From Actinomadura violacea (lineage in GTDB: Bacteria; Actinomycetota; Actinomycetes; Streptosporangiales; Streptosporangiaceae), in NCBI RefSeq assembly GCF_017573465.1, contig NZ_JAGEPF010000001.1, positions 310,001-374,000 on the forward strand: DNA of 64,000 nucleotides, written 5' to 3'. Made by a program: the position numbers and the translations under genes. Shown here piece after piece: positions 34,988 through 43,394 of the stretch (within the stretch, counting starts at the first letter, position 1; every line of letters begins with the position of its first letter). The notes beneath the pieces are model-generated. The model worked only from the letters and a program-made list of their open reading frames with translations. It made no database searches and was not told where the DNA came from.

Positions 34988-35965
34988 CTGGCCGAGCTGG
35001 CGTTCTCCGCCGGTGACCTCGCGCAGGTCCGGTTCGCCGTCTCGCCGATGTGGCAGGTGGTGACGAGCTTCCGGCTGCTGCGGGACGCGTCCGCGCCACC
35101 CGTCCACCGGCCCTGGCTCCGGCAGGTGCGGCCGCGCATGGCCGGCGGCTGGCTCGCGGAGCTCGTCCCCGCGTCCGGTTTCTGGCCGTACTTCCTCAAC
35201 CCGGCCCCGGCCGGCGCGTCGCCGGAGCTGCGGGACGAGACGTCCGCGATCCTCGCCGCCGGGCCCGGACGCGTCCGGCACGACCTCGACCACCTCGAAC
35301 GCCACCAGGGACGGCTCGGCCCGCGGGCGCGCGCGCTGTACCGCTCCCCGGAAACCCATCTGCCGCGCCTCGTGGAAGAGATCCACGCGTACTGGGAGCT
35401 GGCGCTCGCCCCCTACTGGGCGCGCGTCCGGACGCTCCTCGACGCGGACGTCCTCTTCCGCGCCCGGCAGGTCGCCGAGCGCGGCGCCGGCGAGGTGCTC
35501 AACGACCTGCACGGATCGGTGCGGTGGGACGGGACCGCGCTGCACCTCGTCCGGCGGACCAGGCCGCTGCCCCGCGCGGCGGCGGGGCCCGGACTGCTGC
35601 TGGCCCCGTCGGCGTTCACCGGCCCGCGCCTGCTCAGCCGCATCGTCCCGCCCGACCCGCCGCAGCTGGCGTATCCGGCGCGGGGCATCGGCACGCTCTG
35701 GGAGCCCGGACCGGCGGGCGGGACGGAGGCGCTGGCCGTCGTCCTGGGCCGCTCGCGCGCCCGCCTGCTCGCCGAGCTGGACGCGCCCGCCTCGACCACC
35801 CAGCTCGCGCGCCGGACGGGCCTGGCCCCGTCCGGCGTCTCGCGGTACCTGACGGCGCTGCGCGACGCGGGCCTGGTCAGCGCGCACCGGGCGGGCCGCT
35901 CCGTCCTCTACGCCAGGACGGCCGCCGCCGAGACCCTCCTCGCAGCGGCCGCGTCCCGGCACTGA
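34988..35965 (+). CDS. ArsR-like winged-helix regulator with large N-terminal domain (DUF5937-type)
   Basis: 325 residues. The apparent start is CTG 34988: GGGAGGA ends 4 bp before it, related proteins as I recall them begin with an AELxFSxxDLAxVRFA-type segment, and no ATG, GTG or TTG lies in frame near it. The next in-frame ATG (35048) would cut into the conserved SPMWQVVTSFR. The C-terminal winged helix is about 235-325: VLGRSRARLLAELDAPASTTQLARRTGLAPSGVSRYLTALRDAGLVSAHRAGRSVLYART. The N-terminal 230 residues are a likely ligand domain. It is probably autoregulated through the palindrome upstream. Confidence 0.8.
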   Translation: MAELAFSAGDLAQVRFAVSPMWQVVTSFRLLRDASAPPVHRPWLRQVRPRMAGGWLAELVPASGFWPYFLNPAPAGASPELRDETSAILAAGPGRVRHDLDHLERHQGRLGPRARALYRSPETHLPRLVEEIHAYWELALAPYWARVRTLLDADVLFRARQVAERGAGEVLNDLHGSVRWDGTALHLVRRTRPLPRAAAGPGLLLAPSAFTGPRLLSRIVPPDPPQLAYPARGIGTLWEPGPAGGTEALAVVLGRSRARLLAELDAPASTTQLARRTGLAPSGVSRYLTALRDAGLVSAHRAGRSVLYARTAAAETLLAAAASRH

Positions 35966-36117
35966 GCCGTCCGCATCCGACGGGACGGTGCCGCGGCCGC
36001 CGGGGGCCTATACTCCTGCGGATTGTCGCTGCACCCACGGCTGTGCTCATCAGAACGCAGTCCACAGTGCAATTTTCAACAGCGGACACGCCGACCGAGA
36101 ACAACCAGGAGTTGTGG

Positions 36118-37053
36118 ATGGAGCTGGACCTCGGGGCCGTCCGGGCGTTCCTCGCCGTCGTCGACGACGGGCAGTTCACGGCCGCGTCCGACCGCCTCGG
36201 CATGACCCAGCAGGCCGTGTCCAAGCGCATCGCCCGGCTCGAGGCGGACCTCGGCGTCGCGCTGCTGACCCGCGCCCGCACCGGCGCCGAGCCGACCGAG
36301 GACGGCGCCGCCTTCCTGCCGCACGCCCGCGCCCTGATCGGCCTCGCCGACCAGGCCGCCGGGATGTTCCGCGTGCGGCGCCGCGCCCTGCGCATCGACG
36401 CGCTCGCCCGCGCCTCCGCGCCCATCGACATCGTCCGCGACTTCTACGAGACCGGCGACACCGACGTCGACCTCGTCGTGTCCCGCGGCGCACTCTCCCG
36501 GCGGACGGCGCTCGCCGACGGCTCCGTCGACGCCGCGTTCGGCCGCGTCACCGGCCCCCTCCCGCCGGGCGTCCGGCGCATCCCCGCCTGGCTGGAGCCG
36601 ATCCCGATCCTCGTCGGCCGCCGGCACCGCCTCGCCCGCCGCCGGCGCGTCGCGCTGCCCGAACTGTCCGGCCTCACCGCCTGGATGCCCGGCAACGCCC
36701 GCGACACCGAATGGGCGGAGTTCTACGACTTCCTCAGCGCCGACTTCGGCGTCCGGATCGACACGTCCGGCCCGGTCTTCGGCGCCGACCACATCATGGA
36801 GAAGATCGCCGCGTCACCGGACCTCATCACGTTCGCCAACAAGACGCAGTTCCCCGGCTACCCGGACGTCGTCGAGATCACCGTCACCGATCCGGTGCCC
36901 GTGTACCCGTGGTCGCTGATGTGGCACGAGGGGAACCGCCACCCGTCGCTTCCGCTGCTCATCGACCACGTGGGGGACCACTACCGCCCGTTCGCGCCCC
37001 GGACCCAATGGATCCCGGCACCCGACCACCCCCTCTTCCCCACGGGCCCTTAG
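36118..37053 (+). CDS. LysR family transcriptional regulator
   Basis: 311 residues from ATG 36118 with AGGAG 7 bp upstream. The N-terminal LysR HTH is typical: LGAVRAFLAVVDDGQFTAASDRLGMTQQAVSKRIARLEADLGVALLTR. The substrate-binding domain follows with a long stretch ending VYPWSLMWHEGNRHPSLPLLIDHV. The 152-bp upstream gap is AT-richer and could hold its own binding site. It converges on the sigma factor gene, and no divergent target gene is visible. Confidence 0.87.
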   Translation: MELDLGAVRAFLAVVDDGQFTAASDRLGMTQQAVSKRIARLEADLGVALLTRARTGAEPTEDGAAFLPHARALIGLADQAAGMFRVRRRALRIDALARASAPIDIVRDFYETGDTDVDLVVSRGALSRRTALADGSVDAAFGRVTGPLPPGVRRIPAWLEPIPILVGRRHRLARRRRVALPELSGLTAWMPGNARDTEWAEFYDFLSADFGVRIDTSGPVFGADHIMEKIAASPDLITFANKTQFPGYPDVVEITVTDPVPVYPWSLMWHEGNRHPSLPLLIDHVGDHYRPFAPRTQWIPAPDHPLFPTGP

Positions 37054-37113
37054 CCCGCGCTCCGCGCCGTCCGATGTGCGCGTTCGGCTCCGGCCACTTA
37101 TGATCTCGGCTGC

Positions 37114-37155
37114 GCGCCTGCCGGGTGCTCATCGACGACCTGACCCGGCGGGCGC
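37114..37155. terminator. Inverted repeat between convergent LysR and sigma factor genes
   Basis: GCGCCTGCCGGGT (37114-37126) and ACCCGGCGGGCGC (37143-37155) pair over 13 bp with one wobble around a 16-base loop. It is centred in the 149-bp convergent gap, so it is a likely bidirectional terminator. Confidence 0.55.
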
Positions 37156-37202
37156 CGCGCAAAATTCCGGCCTTTCCGCACGTCGACGCGCCTTCTCCGG
37201 CG

Positions 37203-38129
37203 TCAGGCCGTCGTCCAGGGGCGGAGCTTGTCCGGGTTCCGGATCGCCCAGATGTGCTTGATCCGGCCGCCGGAGAACTCGAACGCGTACACCGTCACGA
37301 GGACGCCGTGCTGCCGGGCGATCAGCCCCGGCTGGCCGTTGACGGTGCGCTCCTGGAGCGTCAGGCCGCCGAACCGGTGGAGCAGGTCGGCGCAGGCCTG
37401 CGCGATCTGCGCGCCGCCCTCGATCGGGCGCAGCGCCGTCCTGACCTGGCCGCCGCCGTCCGCGGTGAGGGTGGCGGCGGGGTCGAGGAGGCCGACGAGC
37501 GCGTCGACGTCACCGCTCTCCAGCGCGTGCATGAAGCTCCGGACGATGCCGGCCTGGTGCGCCGCCGGGGTCGCGGGCGGCCGGGAGTCGCGGACGCGGC
37601 GGCGGGCCGAGGACGCCAGCTGCCGGCAGGCCGCCGGGGTCCGGCCGGTGATCTCGGCGATCTCCGCGAAGGGGTAGCGGAAGACGTCGTGCAGGACGAG
37701 CGCGACGCGCTCGGCCGGCGTCATCGACTCGAGCACGACGAGGAACGCCATGCTGACCGACTCGTCCAGCGTGATCCGGTCGGCCGGGTCGGCGCCGGGT
37801 CGTCCGCTGGCCCACTGCGCGGGCTCGGGCAGCGGCTCGGGGATCCACTCGCCCACATAGCGTTCGCGCCGCGCGCGCGCCGAGCCGAGCACGTCCAGGC
37901 AGATGCGGCTGGCGACCTTCGACAGCCACGCACCGGGCGAGGCGATCGCGTCCTGCTGCGGCCCGGTCAGGGCGTACCAGCGGGCGTAGGTCTCCTGCAC
38001 GACGTCCTCGGCGTCGGCCAGCGAGCCGAGGAGCCGGTAGGCGAGGTTGATCAGCTGGCGCCGCTCGCTGATGACCGCGGCCAGGCCCGCGTCGGCCCGG
38101 TCCTCGCTCATCGCCGGATGGTCGGTCAT
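37203..38129 (-). CDS. SigJ-type ECF sigma factor with SnoaL-like C-terminal domain
   Basis: 308 residues from ATG 38129; longer frames upstream run into the divergent gene and are rejected. Region 2 is LINLAYRLLGSLADAEDVVQETYARWYAL. Region 4 includes ERVALVLHDVFRYPFAEIAEITGRTPAACRQLASSARRRV. The last 120 residues form a SnoaL-like domain (VRSFMHALESGDVDALVGLLDPAATLTADGGG), as in SigJ/ECF41-like factors, where the extension modulates activity without an anti-sigma factor. It is divergent from the MFS gene, a probable target. Confidence 0.88.
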   Translation of the reverse strand: MTDHPAMSEDRADAGLAAVISERRQLINLAYRLLGSLADAEDVVQETYARWYALTGPQQDAIASPGAWLSKVASRICLDVLGSARARRERYVGEWIPEPLPEPAQWASGRPGADPADRITLDESVSMAFLVVLESMTPAERVALVLHDVFRYPFAEIAEITGRTPAACRQLASSARRRVRDSRPPATPAAHQAGIVRSFMHALESGDVDALVGLLDPAATLTADGGGQVRTALRPIEGGAQIAQACADLLHRFGGLTLQERTVNGQPGLIARQHGVLVTVYAFEFSGGRIKHIWAIRNPDKLRPWTTA

Positions 38130-38283
38130 GGTCCCCAGGCTCCTCTGGTCGGCTCCGCCCTCACCACTCCGACGAGATACCGCGCCGGATTGTGAGGCGG
38201 GCGGCGCCGCCTGACATTCCGGCGCGCCGCGTCGTCGGAACGGCGAGGCCCCCAGGGCCCCTCGATCCGACAAGGAGATGATC

Positions 38284-39765
38284 GTGGCAACAAGCACAAC
38301 GACCGGGCCGGGCTCGGGCACCGCCGCCGGGACGCAGGCGCGGGATCCGCGGCGGTGGCTGGTCCTCGCCGTCATCGCCGCCGCCCAGCTCATGGTCGTC
38401 CTCGACCTGACCGTCATGAATCTCGCGTTGCCGTCGGCGCAGCGCGCGCTCGGCTTCAGCGCCGCCGACCGGCAGTGGGTCGTGACCGCGTACGCGCTGT
38501 CGTTCGGCAGCCTCCTGCTGTTCTGCGGACGCCTGGCCGACCTCGCCGGACGCAAGACGACGTTCCTCGCCGGGCTCGCCGGCTTCGCGGCCGCGTCCGC
38601 CGTCGGCGGCGCCGCGACCGGCTTCCCGATGCTCGTGGCGGCGCGCGCCTGCCAGGGCGTCTTCGGGGCGCTGCTCGCGCCGTCCGCCCTGTCGCTGCTG
38701 GCGACGACGTTCAAGGACCCGAAGGAGCGGGCCAAGGCGTTCGGCGTCTACGGCATGGTCGCGGCCGCCGGAGGCGGGCTCGGGCTGCTGCTCGGCGGCG
38801 CGCTGACGTCCTACCTGTCGTGGCGCTGGTGCATGTACGTCAACCTGCTCTTCGCCGCGGTCGCGATCGTCGGCGGCGTGCTGCTGGTGGGACGGCAGGA
38901 GCGGGCGCCGGGCGGCCGGCTGGACGTGCCGGGCGTGGCGGCCGTGTCCGCCGGCATGTTCTGCCTGGTCTACGGCTTCTCGAACGCCGCGTCCCACAGC
39001 TGGCACACCCCGTCGACCTGGGGTTTCCTCGCGGCGGGCGGCGTGCTGCTGGCCGTGTTCGCGGCCTGGCAGGCGCGCACCGCGAACCCGCTCCTGCCGC
39101 TCCGCGTCGTCCTTCACCGCAACCGCGCCGGCGCGTACCTCACCATCCTGATCAGCGGGGCCGCGACGTTCGGCATCTTCCTGTTCCTCGTCTACTACAT
39201 GCAGGTGACCCTCGGATACTCGGCGGTCCGGTCGGGCGTCGCGATGCTGCCGATGGTGCTGTGCAGCGGGACGGCCGCCGCGCTGGGCAACACCAGGCTG
39301 CTGCCGAGGTTCGGGCCGAAGCCGATGGTCATCACCGGCATGCTGGTCAACGCGGCCGGCATGGTCTGGCTGACGCGGATCGACGTGCACTCGACCTACG
39401 CGTCGGCGCTGCTCGGCCCGCTCATGGTGGTCGGCGCCGGCATGGGCCTCGTCTTCGGCATGGCGGCCGCCACCGGCACCTTCGGGGTCGCGCCGCAGGA
39501 CGCGGGGGTGGCGTCGGCGAGCATCAACACCGGGCAGCAGCTCGGCGGCTCGATCGGCACCGCGCTCCTCAACACCATCGCGGCCGGCGCCACGACCGAC
39601 TACGTGGCCGGCCACCTGCACGGGCGGCCGACGCCGCAGCTGCTCCAGGTCGCCGCCGTGCACGGCTACACCACGGTGTTCTGGTGGTGCGCCGGCATCT
39701 TCGCGGCGGGCGCGGTCGTCTGCGGCACCCTCCTCCGCCGCGGCCCCCTGGCACCTCGTCAGTGA
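38284..39765 (+). CDS. MFS transporter, DHA2 family (14 spans)
   Basis: 493 residues from GTG 38284. AAGGAG ends directly before ATG 38278, too close for that start but 6 bp before the GTG. Motifs are LVLAVIAAAQLMVVLDLTVMNLALPSAQ (motif D1 region) and FCGRLADLAGRKTTFLAGL (motif A). A later segment, MGLVFGMAAATGTFGVAPQDAGVASASINTGQQLGGSIGTALLNTI, is typical of EmrB/QacA-type exporters. It is probably a proton-driven drug or metabolite efflux pump. The divergent SigJ factor may control it. Confidence 0.9.
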   Translation: MATSTTTGPGSGTAAGTQARDPRRWLVLAVIAAAQLMVVLDLTVMNLALPSAQRALGFSAADRQWVVTAYALSFGSLLLFCGRLADLAGRKTTFLAGLAGFAAASAVGGAATGFPMLVAARACQGVFGALLAPSALSLLATTFKDPKERAKAFGVYGMVAAAGGGLGLLLGGALTSYLSWRWCMYVNLLFAAVAIVGGVLLVGRQERAPGGRLDVPGVAAVSAGMFCLVYGFSNAASHSWHTPSTWGFLAAGGVLLAVFAAWQARTANPLLPLRVVLHRNRAGAYLTILISGAATFGIFLFLVYYMQVTLGYSAVRSGVAMLPMVLCSGTAAALGNTRLLPRFGPKPMVITGMLVNAAGMVWLTRIDVHSTYASALLGPLMVVGAGMGLVFGMAAATGTFGVAPQDAGVASASINTGQQLGGSIGTALLNTIAAGATTDYVAGHLHGRPTPQLLQVAAVHGYTTVFWWCAGIFAAGAVVCGTLLRRGPLAPRQ

Positions 39766-39781
39766 CGGCCGCTCCGGCGGC

Positions 39782-39812
39782 TTGACCTTGACACGGTGAC
39801 AAGGACTTCACT
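39782..39812 (+). promoter_or_regulatory. MerR-type promoter with 19-bp spacer and dyad operator
   Basis: TTGACC (39782-39787) and TTCACT (39807-39812) are 19 bp apart. CCTTGACACGGTGACAAGG (39786-39804), palindromic at 16 or more of 19 positions, fills the spacer. An over-long spacer occupied by a dyad is the hallmark of MerR-controlled promoters. A MerR protein is encoded second in the operon this promoter would drive. Confidence 0.75.
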
Positions 39813-39833
39813 GCGGGGAAGGAGGTGGTCCCG

Positions 39834-40493
39834 ATGACGATGCCGGAGCAGGACACGAACACGGCCAGGGCCTTGCGGGGGCTGGAGAACGGCGACCCGT
39901 CGGTGCGGCTGCGCGCGGCGCTGGCCGTCGGCTCGGCTCCGGACGCGCGCTTCGTCGGCGGGCTCATCGAGCGCTGCGCGGTCGAGCCCGACTTCCACGT
40001 CCGCGACATGCTCACCTGGGCCCTGACCCGCCATCCGGCGTCGCTGACCGTCCCGGGGCTCGTCGGCGAGCTCCGCTCGGAGCGCGCGCAGGCGCGCAGC
40101 CAGGCGCTGCACACGCTGTCCAAGATCGGGGACCGGGGGGCGTGGCCGGCGATCACGCGGGCGCTGCTGTGCGACGCCGACGGCGAGGTGGCGCGCAGCG
40201 CCTGGCGGGCGGCGGTCGTGCTCGTGCCCGAAGGCGAGGCGGTGGAGCTGGCAGCTGTACTGTCGTCCCAGCTCGGGCGCGGCGGGCGCGAGATGCAGCT
40301 CAGCCTGAGCCGGGCGCTGATCGCGCTCGGCGAGGCGGCACTCCCGGCCCTGCGCACCGCGACGACCGCTCACGACCCGCGTGTGCGCGCGCACGCGATC
40401 GCCACGGAACGGCTGCTGCGCGACCCGGACGCCGGTTTCGAGTTCGCGATCGACGAGGCGAAGCGCATCGTGGCGCTGGGTACGACCGGTTAG
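39834..40493 (+). CDS. HEAT-repeat protein paired with a MerR-HEAT regulator
   Basis: 219 residues from ATG 39834; AAGGAGG lies 8 bp upstream, which favours this over GTG 39825. The protein is nearly all helical repeats of about 30 residues: DPSVRLRAALAVGSAPDARFVGGLIERC, DFHVRDMLTWALTRH, RAQARSQALHTLSKIGDRGAWPAITRALL. No catalytic motif is visible. It ends 15 bp before a MerR protein whose own C-terminal half is made of similar repeats, so the two may interact or be paralogues by duplication of the repeat domain. Confidence 0.75.
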   Translation: MTMPEQDTNTARALRGLENGDPSVRLRAALAVGSAPDARFVGGLIERCAVEPDFHVRDMLTWALTRHPASLTVPGLVGELRSERAQARSQALHTLSKIGDRGAWPAITRALLCDADGEVARSAWRAAVVLVPEGEAVELAAVLSSQLGRGGREMQLSLSRALIALGEAALPALRTATTAHDPRVRAHAIATERLLRDPDAGFEFAIDEAKRIVALGTTG

Positions 40494-40508
40494 AGGGGGG
40501 GATGCGCG

Positions 40509-41510
40509 GTGTTGATCGGGGACGTGGCACGACGGTCCGGGGTCAGCGCCCGCATGCTCAGGCACTACGAGTCGCTCGGCCTGGTGCGGCCCACGGGCCG
40601 CACCAGCGCCGGCTACCGCGAGTACTCCGGCGAGGACATCCGACGGATCTTCCATATCGAGAGCCTGCGCTCATTGGGGCTGTCCCTGCGCGACGTCGGG
40701 CGCGCGCTCGACGACCCCGCATTCGCGCCGTCCGACCTCGTCGGCGACCTCATCCGCCAGACCCGCGAACGCATCGCGAACGAGACGGAGCTGCTCACGC
40801 GGCTCCGCCGGATCGGCGCCGCGGAACCCGTCGGCTGGGAGGACGTGCTCCAGATCGTCGCGCTCCTCCAGGGGCTGGGGTCGGAGAGCGCCGGCAAGCG
40901 CCAGCGCGCCGCCCTCTCCTCCGCCGCGGACGTCCCGGTGGACGCCCTGGCCGAGGCGGCGCTGAGCGAGGCGGACCCGAACGTGGCCGGTGCCCTCCGA
41001 TGGGCGCTCGCGCAGTCGGGCGACGGCGCGTTGCCGCTCCTGGCGGACGGTCTCGACTCCCCGGTGCCCGAAGTGCGGAGACGCGCCGTCCAGTCCATCG
41101 CCGAGATCCCGACCGGCGAGGCGACCACCCTGCTGCGCAACGCCCTCGCGAGTTCCGACGCCGTCGTCCGCGGGCACGCCGCCCTGGCGCTCGGCCCGCG
41201 CGGAGTGCGCGACGCGATCCCGACGCTGATCGGCATGATCGTCGAGGGGACGAACGACACCGACGCGGCCGACGCGCTGAGCGCGCTGGCCGGCGATCCC
41301 GCGTCGGCGGACCGGATCGCCACCGGCCTCGTCGACCGCCTCGCCCGCGGCACGAGCGGGCCGCCCGCACGCCGGCGGCTGGCCCAGGCGCTCGCCGACA
41401 TTCCGGGAAGCACGGCTTTACGCGCCCTGGCGGATTTGTCCCACGACGAAGACCGTGGCGTCGCGCTCACCGCGGCGTACGTCCTTGAGCGGCGAACCGC
41501 AATAAACTAG
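40509..41510 (+). CDS. MerR family regulator with C-terminal HEAT repeats
   Basis: 333 residues from GTG 40509 (GGGGGGA 6 bp upstream; TTG 40512 is an alternative). Residues 1-70 are a standard MerR winged helix: LIGDVARRSGVSARMLRHYESLGLVRPTGRTSAGYREYSGEDIRRI. A coiled-coil helix follows to about 110. From about 130 to the end are five or six HEAT repeats (ALRWALAQSGDGALPLLADGLDSPVPEVRRRAVQSIAEIP). MerR sensors normally end in a small ligand or metal domain, so a HEAT solenoid suggests sensing of a protein or peptide. It probably acts on the promoter at 39782. Confidence 0.82.
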   Translation: MLIGDVARRSGVSARMLRHYESLGLVRPTGRTSAGYREYSGEDIRRIFHIESLRSLGLSLRDVGRALDDPAFAPSDLVGDLIRQTRERIANETELLTRLRRIGAAEPVGWEDVLQIVALLQGLGSESAGKRQRAALSSAADVPVDALAEAALSEADPNVAGALRWALAQSGDGALPLLADGLDSPVPEVRRRAVQSIAEIPTGEATTLLRNALASSDAVVRGHAALALGPRGVRDAIPTLIGMIVEGTNDTDAADALSALAGDPASADRIATGLVDRLARGTSGPPARRRLAQALADIPGSTALRALADLSHDEDRGVALTAAYVLERRTAIN

Positions 41511-41530
41511 TTGAAAATTCGACGGACGAG

Positions 41531-41544
41531 GTGATCGTGATCAC
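41531..41544. promoter_or_regulatory. Short palindrome in an AT-rich gap
   Basis: GTGATCGTGATCAC consists of 6-bp arms GTGATC and GATCAC around GT. It lies 20 bp after the MerR-HEAT gene in a 285-bp AT-richer gap before the broken DUF2079 gene. It could be an operator. The assignment is weak. Confidence 0.25.
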
Positions 41545-41607
41545 AATGCCGTCGGATTTCGGCATAGCCGGACCATATAGGCGTTAAGGTTAATTTCAAC
41601 GCGTTCC

Positions 41608-41629
41608 TTTTCGCCGTCGGTGGCGAAAA
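41608..41629. terminator. Hairpin with A/T-ended perfect arms
   Basis: TTTTCGCC (41608-41615) and GGCGAAAA (41622-41629) form a perfect 8-bp stem with loop GTCGGT. It is about 100 bp after the MerR-HEAT stop. It may end that transcript; no separate T-run follows. Confidence 0.4.
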
Positions 41630-41795
41630 CGCTGAACGGCGTTCTGGCATAGGCCACTCCATCACGGTCGCTCCTGCTTTCGAAGGCGACTGCGCCTGAT
41701 CGTCCACGTCTCGTGACCTGCACGTTCGACGAGTCGACGTCGGCGTTTCCAGTGCGGAACCGAACGGAATGTCGCGGCGACCGAGGTGATGGAAC

Positions 41796-43099
41796 GTGTC
41801 CGAACTTACCGCCGGTGCGGCCTCCCTCGCCCCTGAGAGCGCGTCGGAGCCGGTCGCCCCACGTCGCGCCGCCGCCCCCCGCGGGATGCGCGCCGCGATC
41901 GCGCTCGGACTCTTCGCCGTTTACGCCGCCTTCTCGCTGCTGCGCCACAGGCGGATGCAGAGCACAGGCTACGACCTGGGAATCTTCGACCAAGCGGTGC
42001 AGGCCTACGCTCGCTTTCACGCGCCGATCGTCCCGCTCAAAGGGCCCGGAACCAATCTGCTCGGCGACCACTTCCATCCGATCCTGGTGGTGCTGGCGCC
42101 TCTGTACTGGCTCTGGTGGGACCCGAGGACGCTCCTGCTCGCGCAGGCCGCCCTGATCGCCGCCTCCTCCCTTCCGCTGGCACGGCTGGCAACGGCCCGG
42201 CTGGGCGCCCGCGCAGGAATCGCCGTGACGCTCGCCTACGGCCTGTCCTGGGGCATCCAGGGCGCGGTCTCCTTCGACTTCCACGAGATCGCCTTCGCCG
42301 TCCCGCTCCTGGCGTTCGCCCTCGTCGCGCTCGCGGAAGGACGGTGGCGCGCGGGGGTCGCCTGGACGCTGCCGCTGCTGCTGGTCAAAGAGGACATGGG
42401 CCTGGTCGTCGGTGCCGTCGGCCTTTTCCTCCTGCTCAAGAAGCAGTACCGGCTCGGCGCGGTGACCGCCTTCGCGGGACCGGCCGCCCTGCTCCTGAGC
42501 ATCACCGTGATCATCCCGCATTTCAACGCGTCAGGGCAGTACGGCTACTGGAACCAGATGAGCTCGCACGGGAGCACGCTGCAGCCCTGTGGAGCACGGG
42601 CGTCGTGCACTACAACGCCACCCTGATGCCGATCCTCTTCGTCGCCTTCATCGACGCCGTCCCACGGCTCCGGGACAGCGGACACGCACTTGTGCGCCGG
42701 TACGGGATCCTGGCGCCGGCGGCGGTGGCCGCGATCGGTCTCGCCTTTCTCCCGTCCTTCCCCTTCTGGAAATTCACCGACGCCTCCTTTTACACGACGT
42801 CCGCGCGAGTGGACGAGGCCCATCGGCTCATGGCCCTCATCCCGGACGGCGCGAGCGTCGCCGCGAGCAACAACTTCACACCGCAACTGACCAGCAGATG
42901 CAAGGTCACGCTCTTCGCCGACGAGTACCGGCGCCCGGTCGACTGGGTGATCGTGGACAGCAAGCGCATGACCGGCCTCCCCGCGCCACCGCCCGTGCAG
43001 CAGGCCCGGCTCCGAGCCCTCCCGTCCGAGGGCTACCGGCTCGTCCGCGACGAGGACGGCATCCTCCTGTTCCGCCGAACCGGCCCCGCCTCGAACTGA
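41796..43099 (+). pseudogene. DUF2079 membrane protein gene, broken by frameshift and apparent internal loss
   Basis: Frame one starts at GTG 41796 (RBS AGGTG) and reads a DUF2079 N-terminus: YDLGIFDQAVQAYARF, NLLGDHFHPILVVLAPLYWLW, SFDFHEIAFAVPLLAFALVALAEGRW, LVKEDMGLVVGAVGLFLL. It goes out of frame near 42575-42595 and stops at 42626. The family C-terminus continues in another frame from about 42585: LWSTGVVHYNATLMPILFVAFIDAVPRL to 43099. Compared with intact members as I recall them, some 80 residues are missing at the junction. An 8-bp direct repeat GGAGCACG (42571 and 42591) marks it. Sequencing error alone would not explain the missing segment. Confidence 0.7.
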
Positions 43100-43286
43100 C
43101 CCGGCCGGGCAGGCCCGCACCCATCTTCTGACCGCCGGGTCATGGTTGGTGACCAGCGGTGATTCCGTACCGCGGCGGAAGGGCCGGCATCGGCGTGCGG
43201 GGGTTGCGGTTCGGTGCTCGCGCCGAACGGTTCTCCAGGTATGCCGCCCGCGCCGTCGGGTCCGGCGTGCCGGAGAAGGGGGAACC

Positions 43287-43394
43287 ATGTCGGAACTCGG
43301 TCCCACGGGGGATCGCCTGCCGCGGGGCGACGGCGCTCCGGGGCGGCCGCTCGCCGGGGTGAGCGGCCGTCCGCGCAGGAAGGGCGGCGCGTGA
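43287..43394 (+). CDS. Small 35-residue ORF coupled to the aminotransferase gene
   Basis: ATG 43287 has a strong ribosome binding site, AAGGGGG, 4-5 bp upstream. The TGA at 43392-43394 shares its A with the ATG of the next gene (TGATG). The peptide begins MSELGPTGDRLPRGDG and ends RRKGGA. It is Gly/Pro/Arg-rich and has no Cys. The coupling suggests it is truly translated. It could be a leader peptide, a small modified peptide or a regulator. It is too short for routine gene calling. Confidence 0.5.
   Translation: MSELGPTGDRLPRGDGAPGRPLAGVSGRPRRKGGA

Noticed and set aside
43138..43154. GGTCA...TGACC dyad before the small-peptide gene
   Set aside because: Five-base arms are too short to distinguish from chance without comparison to other genomes.
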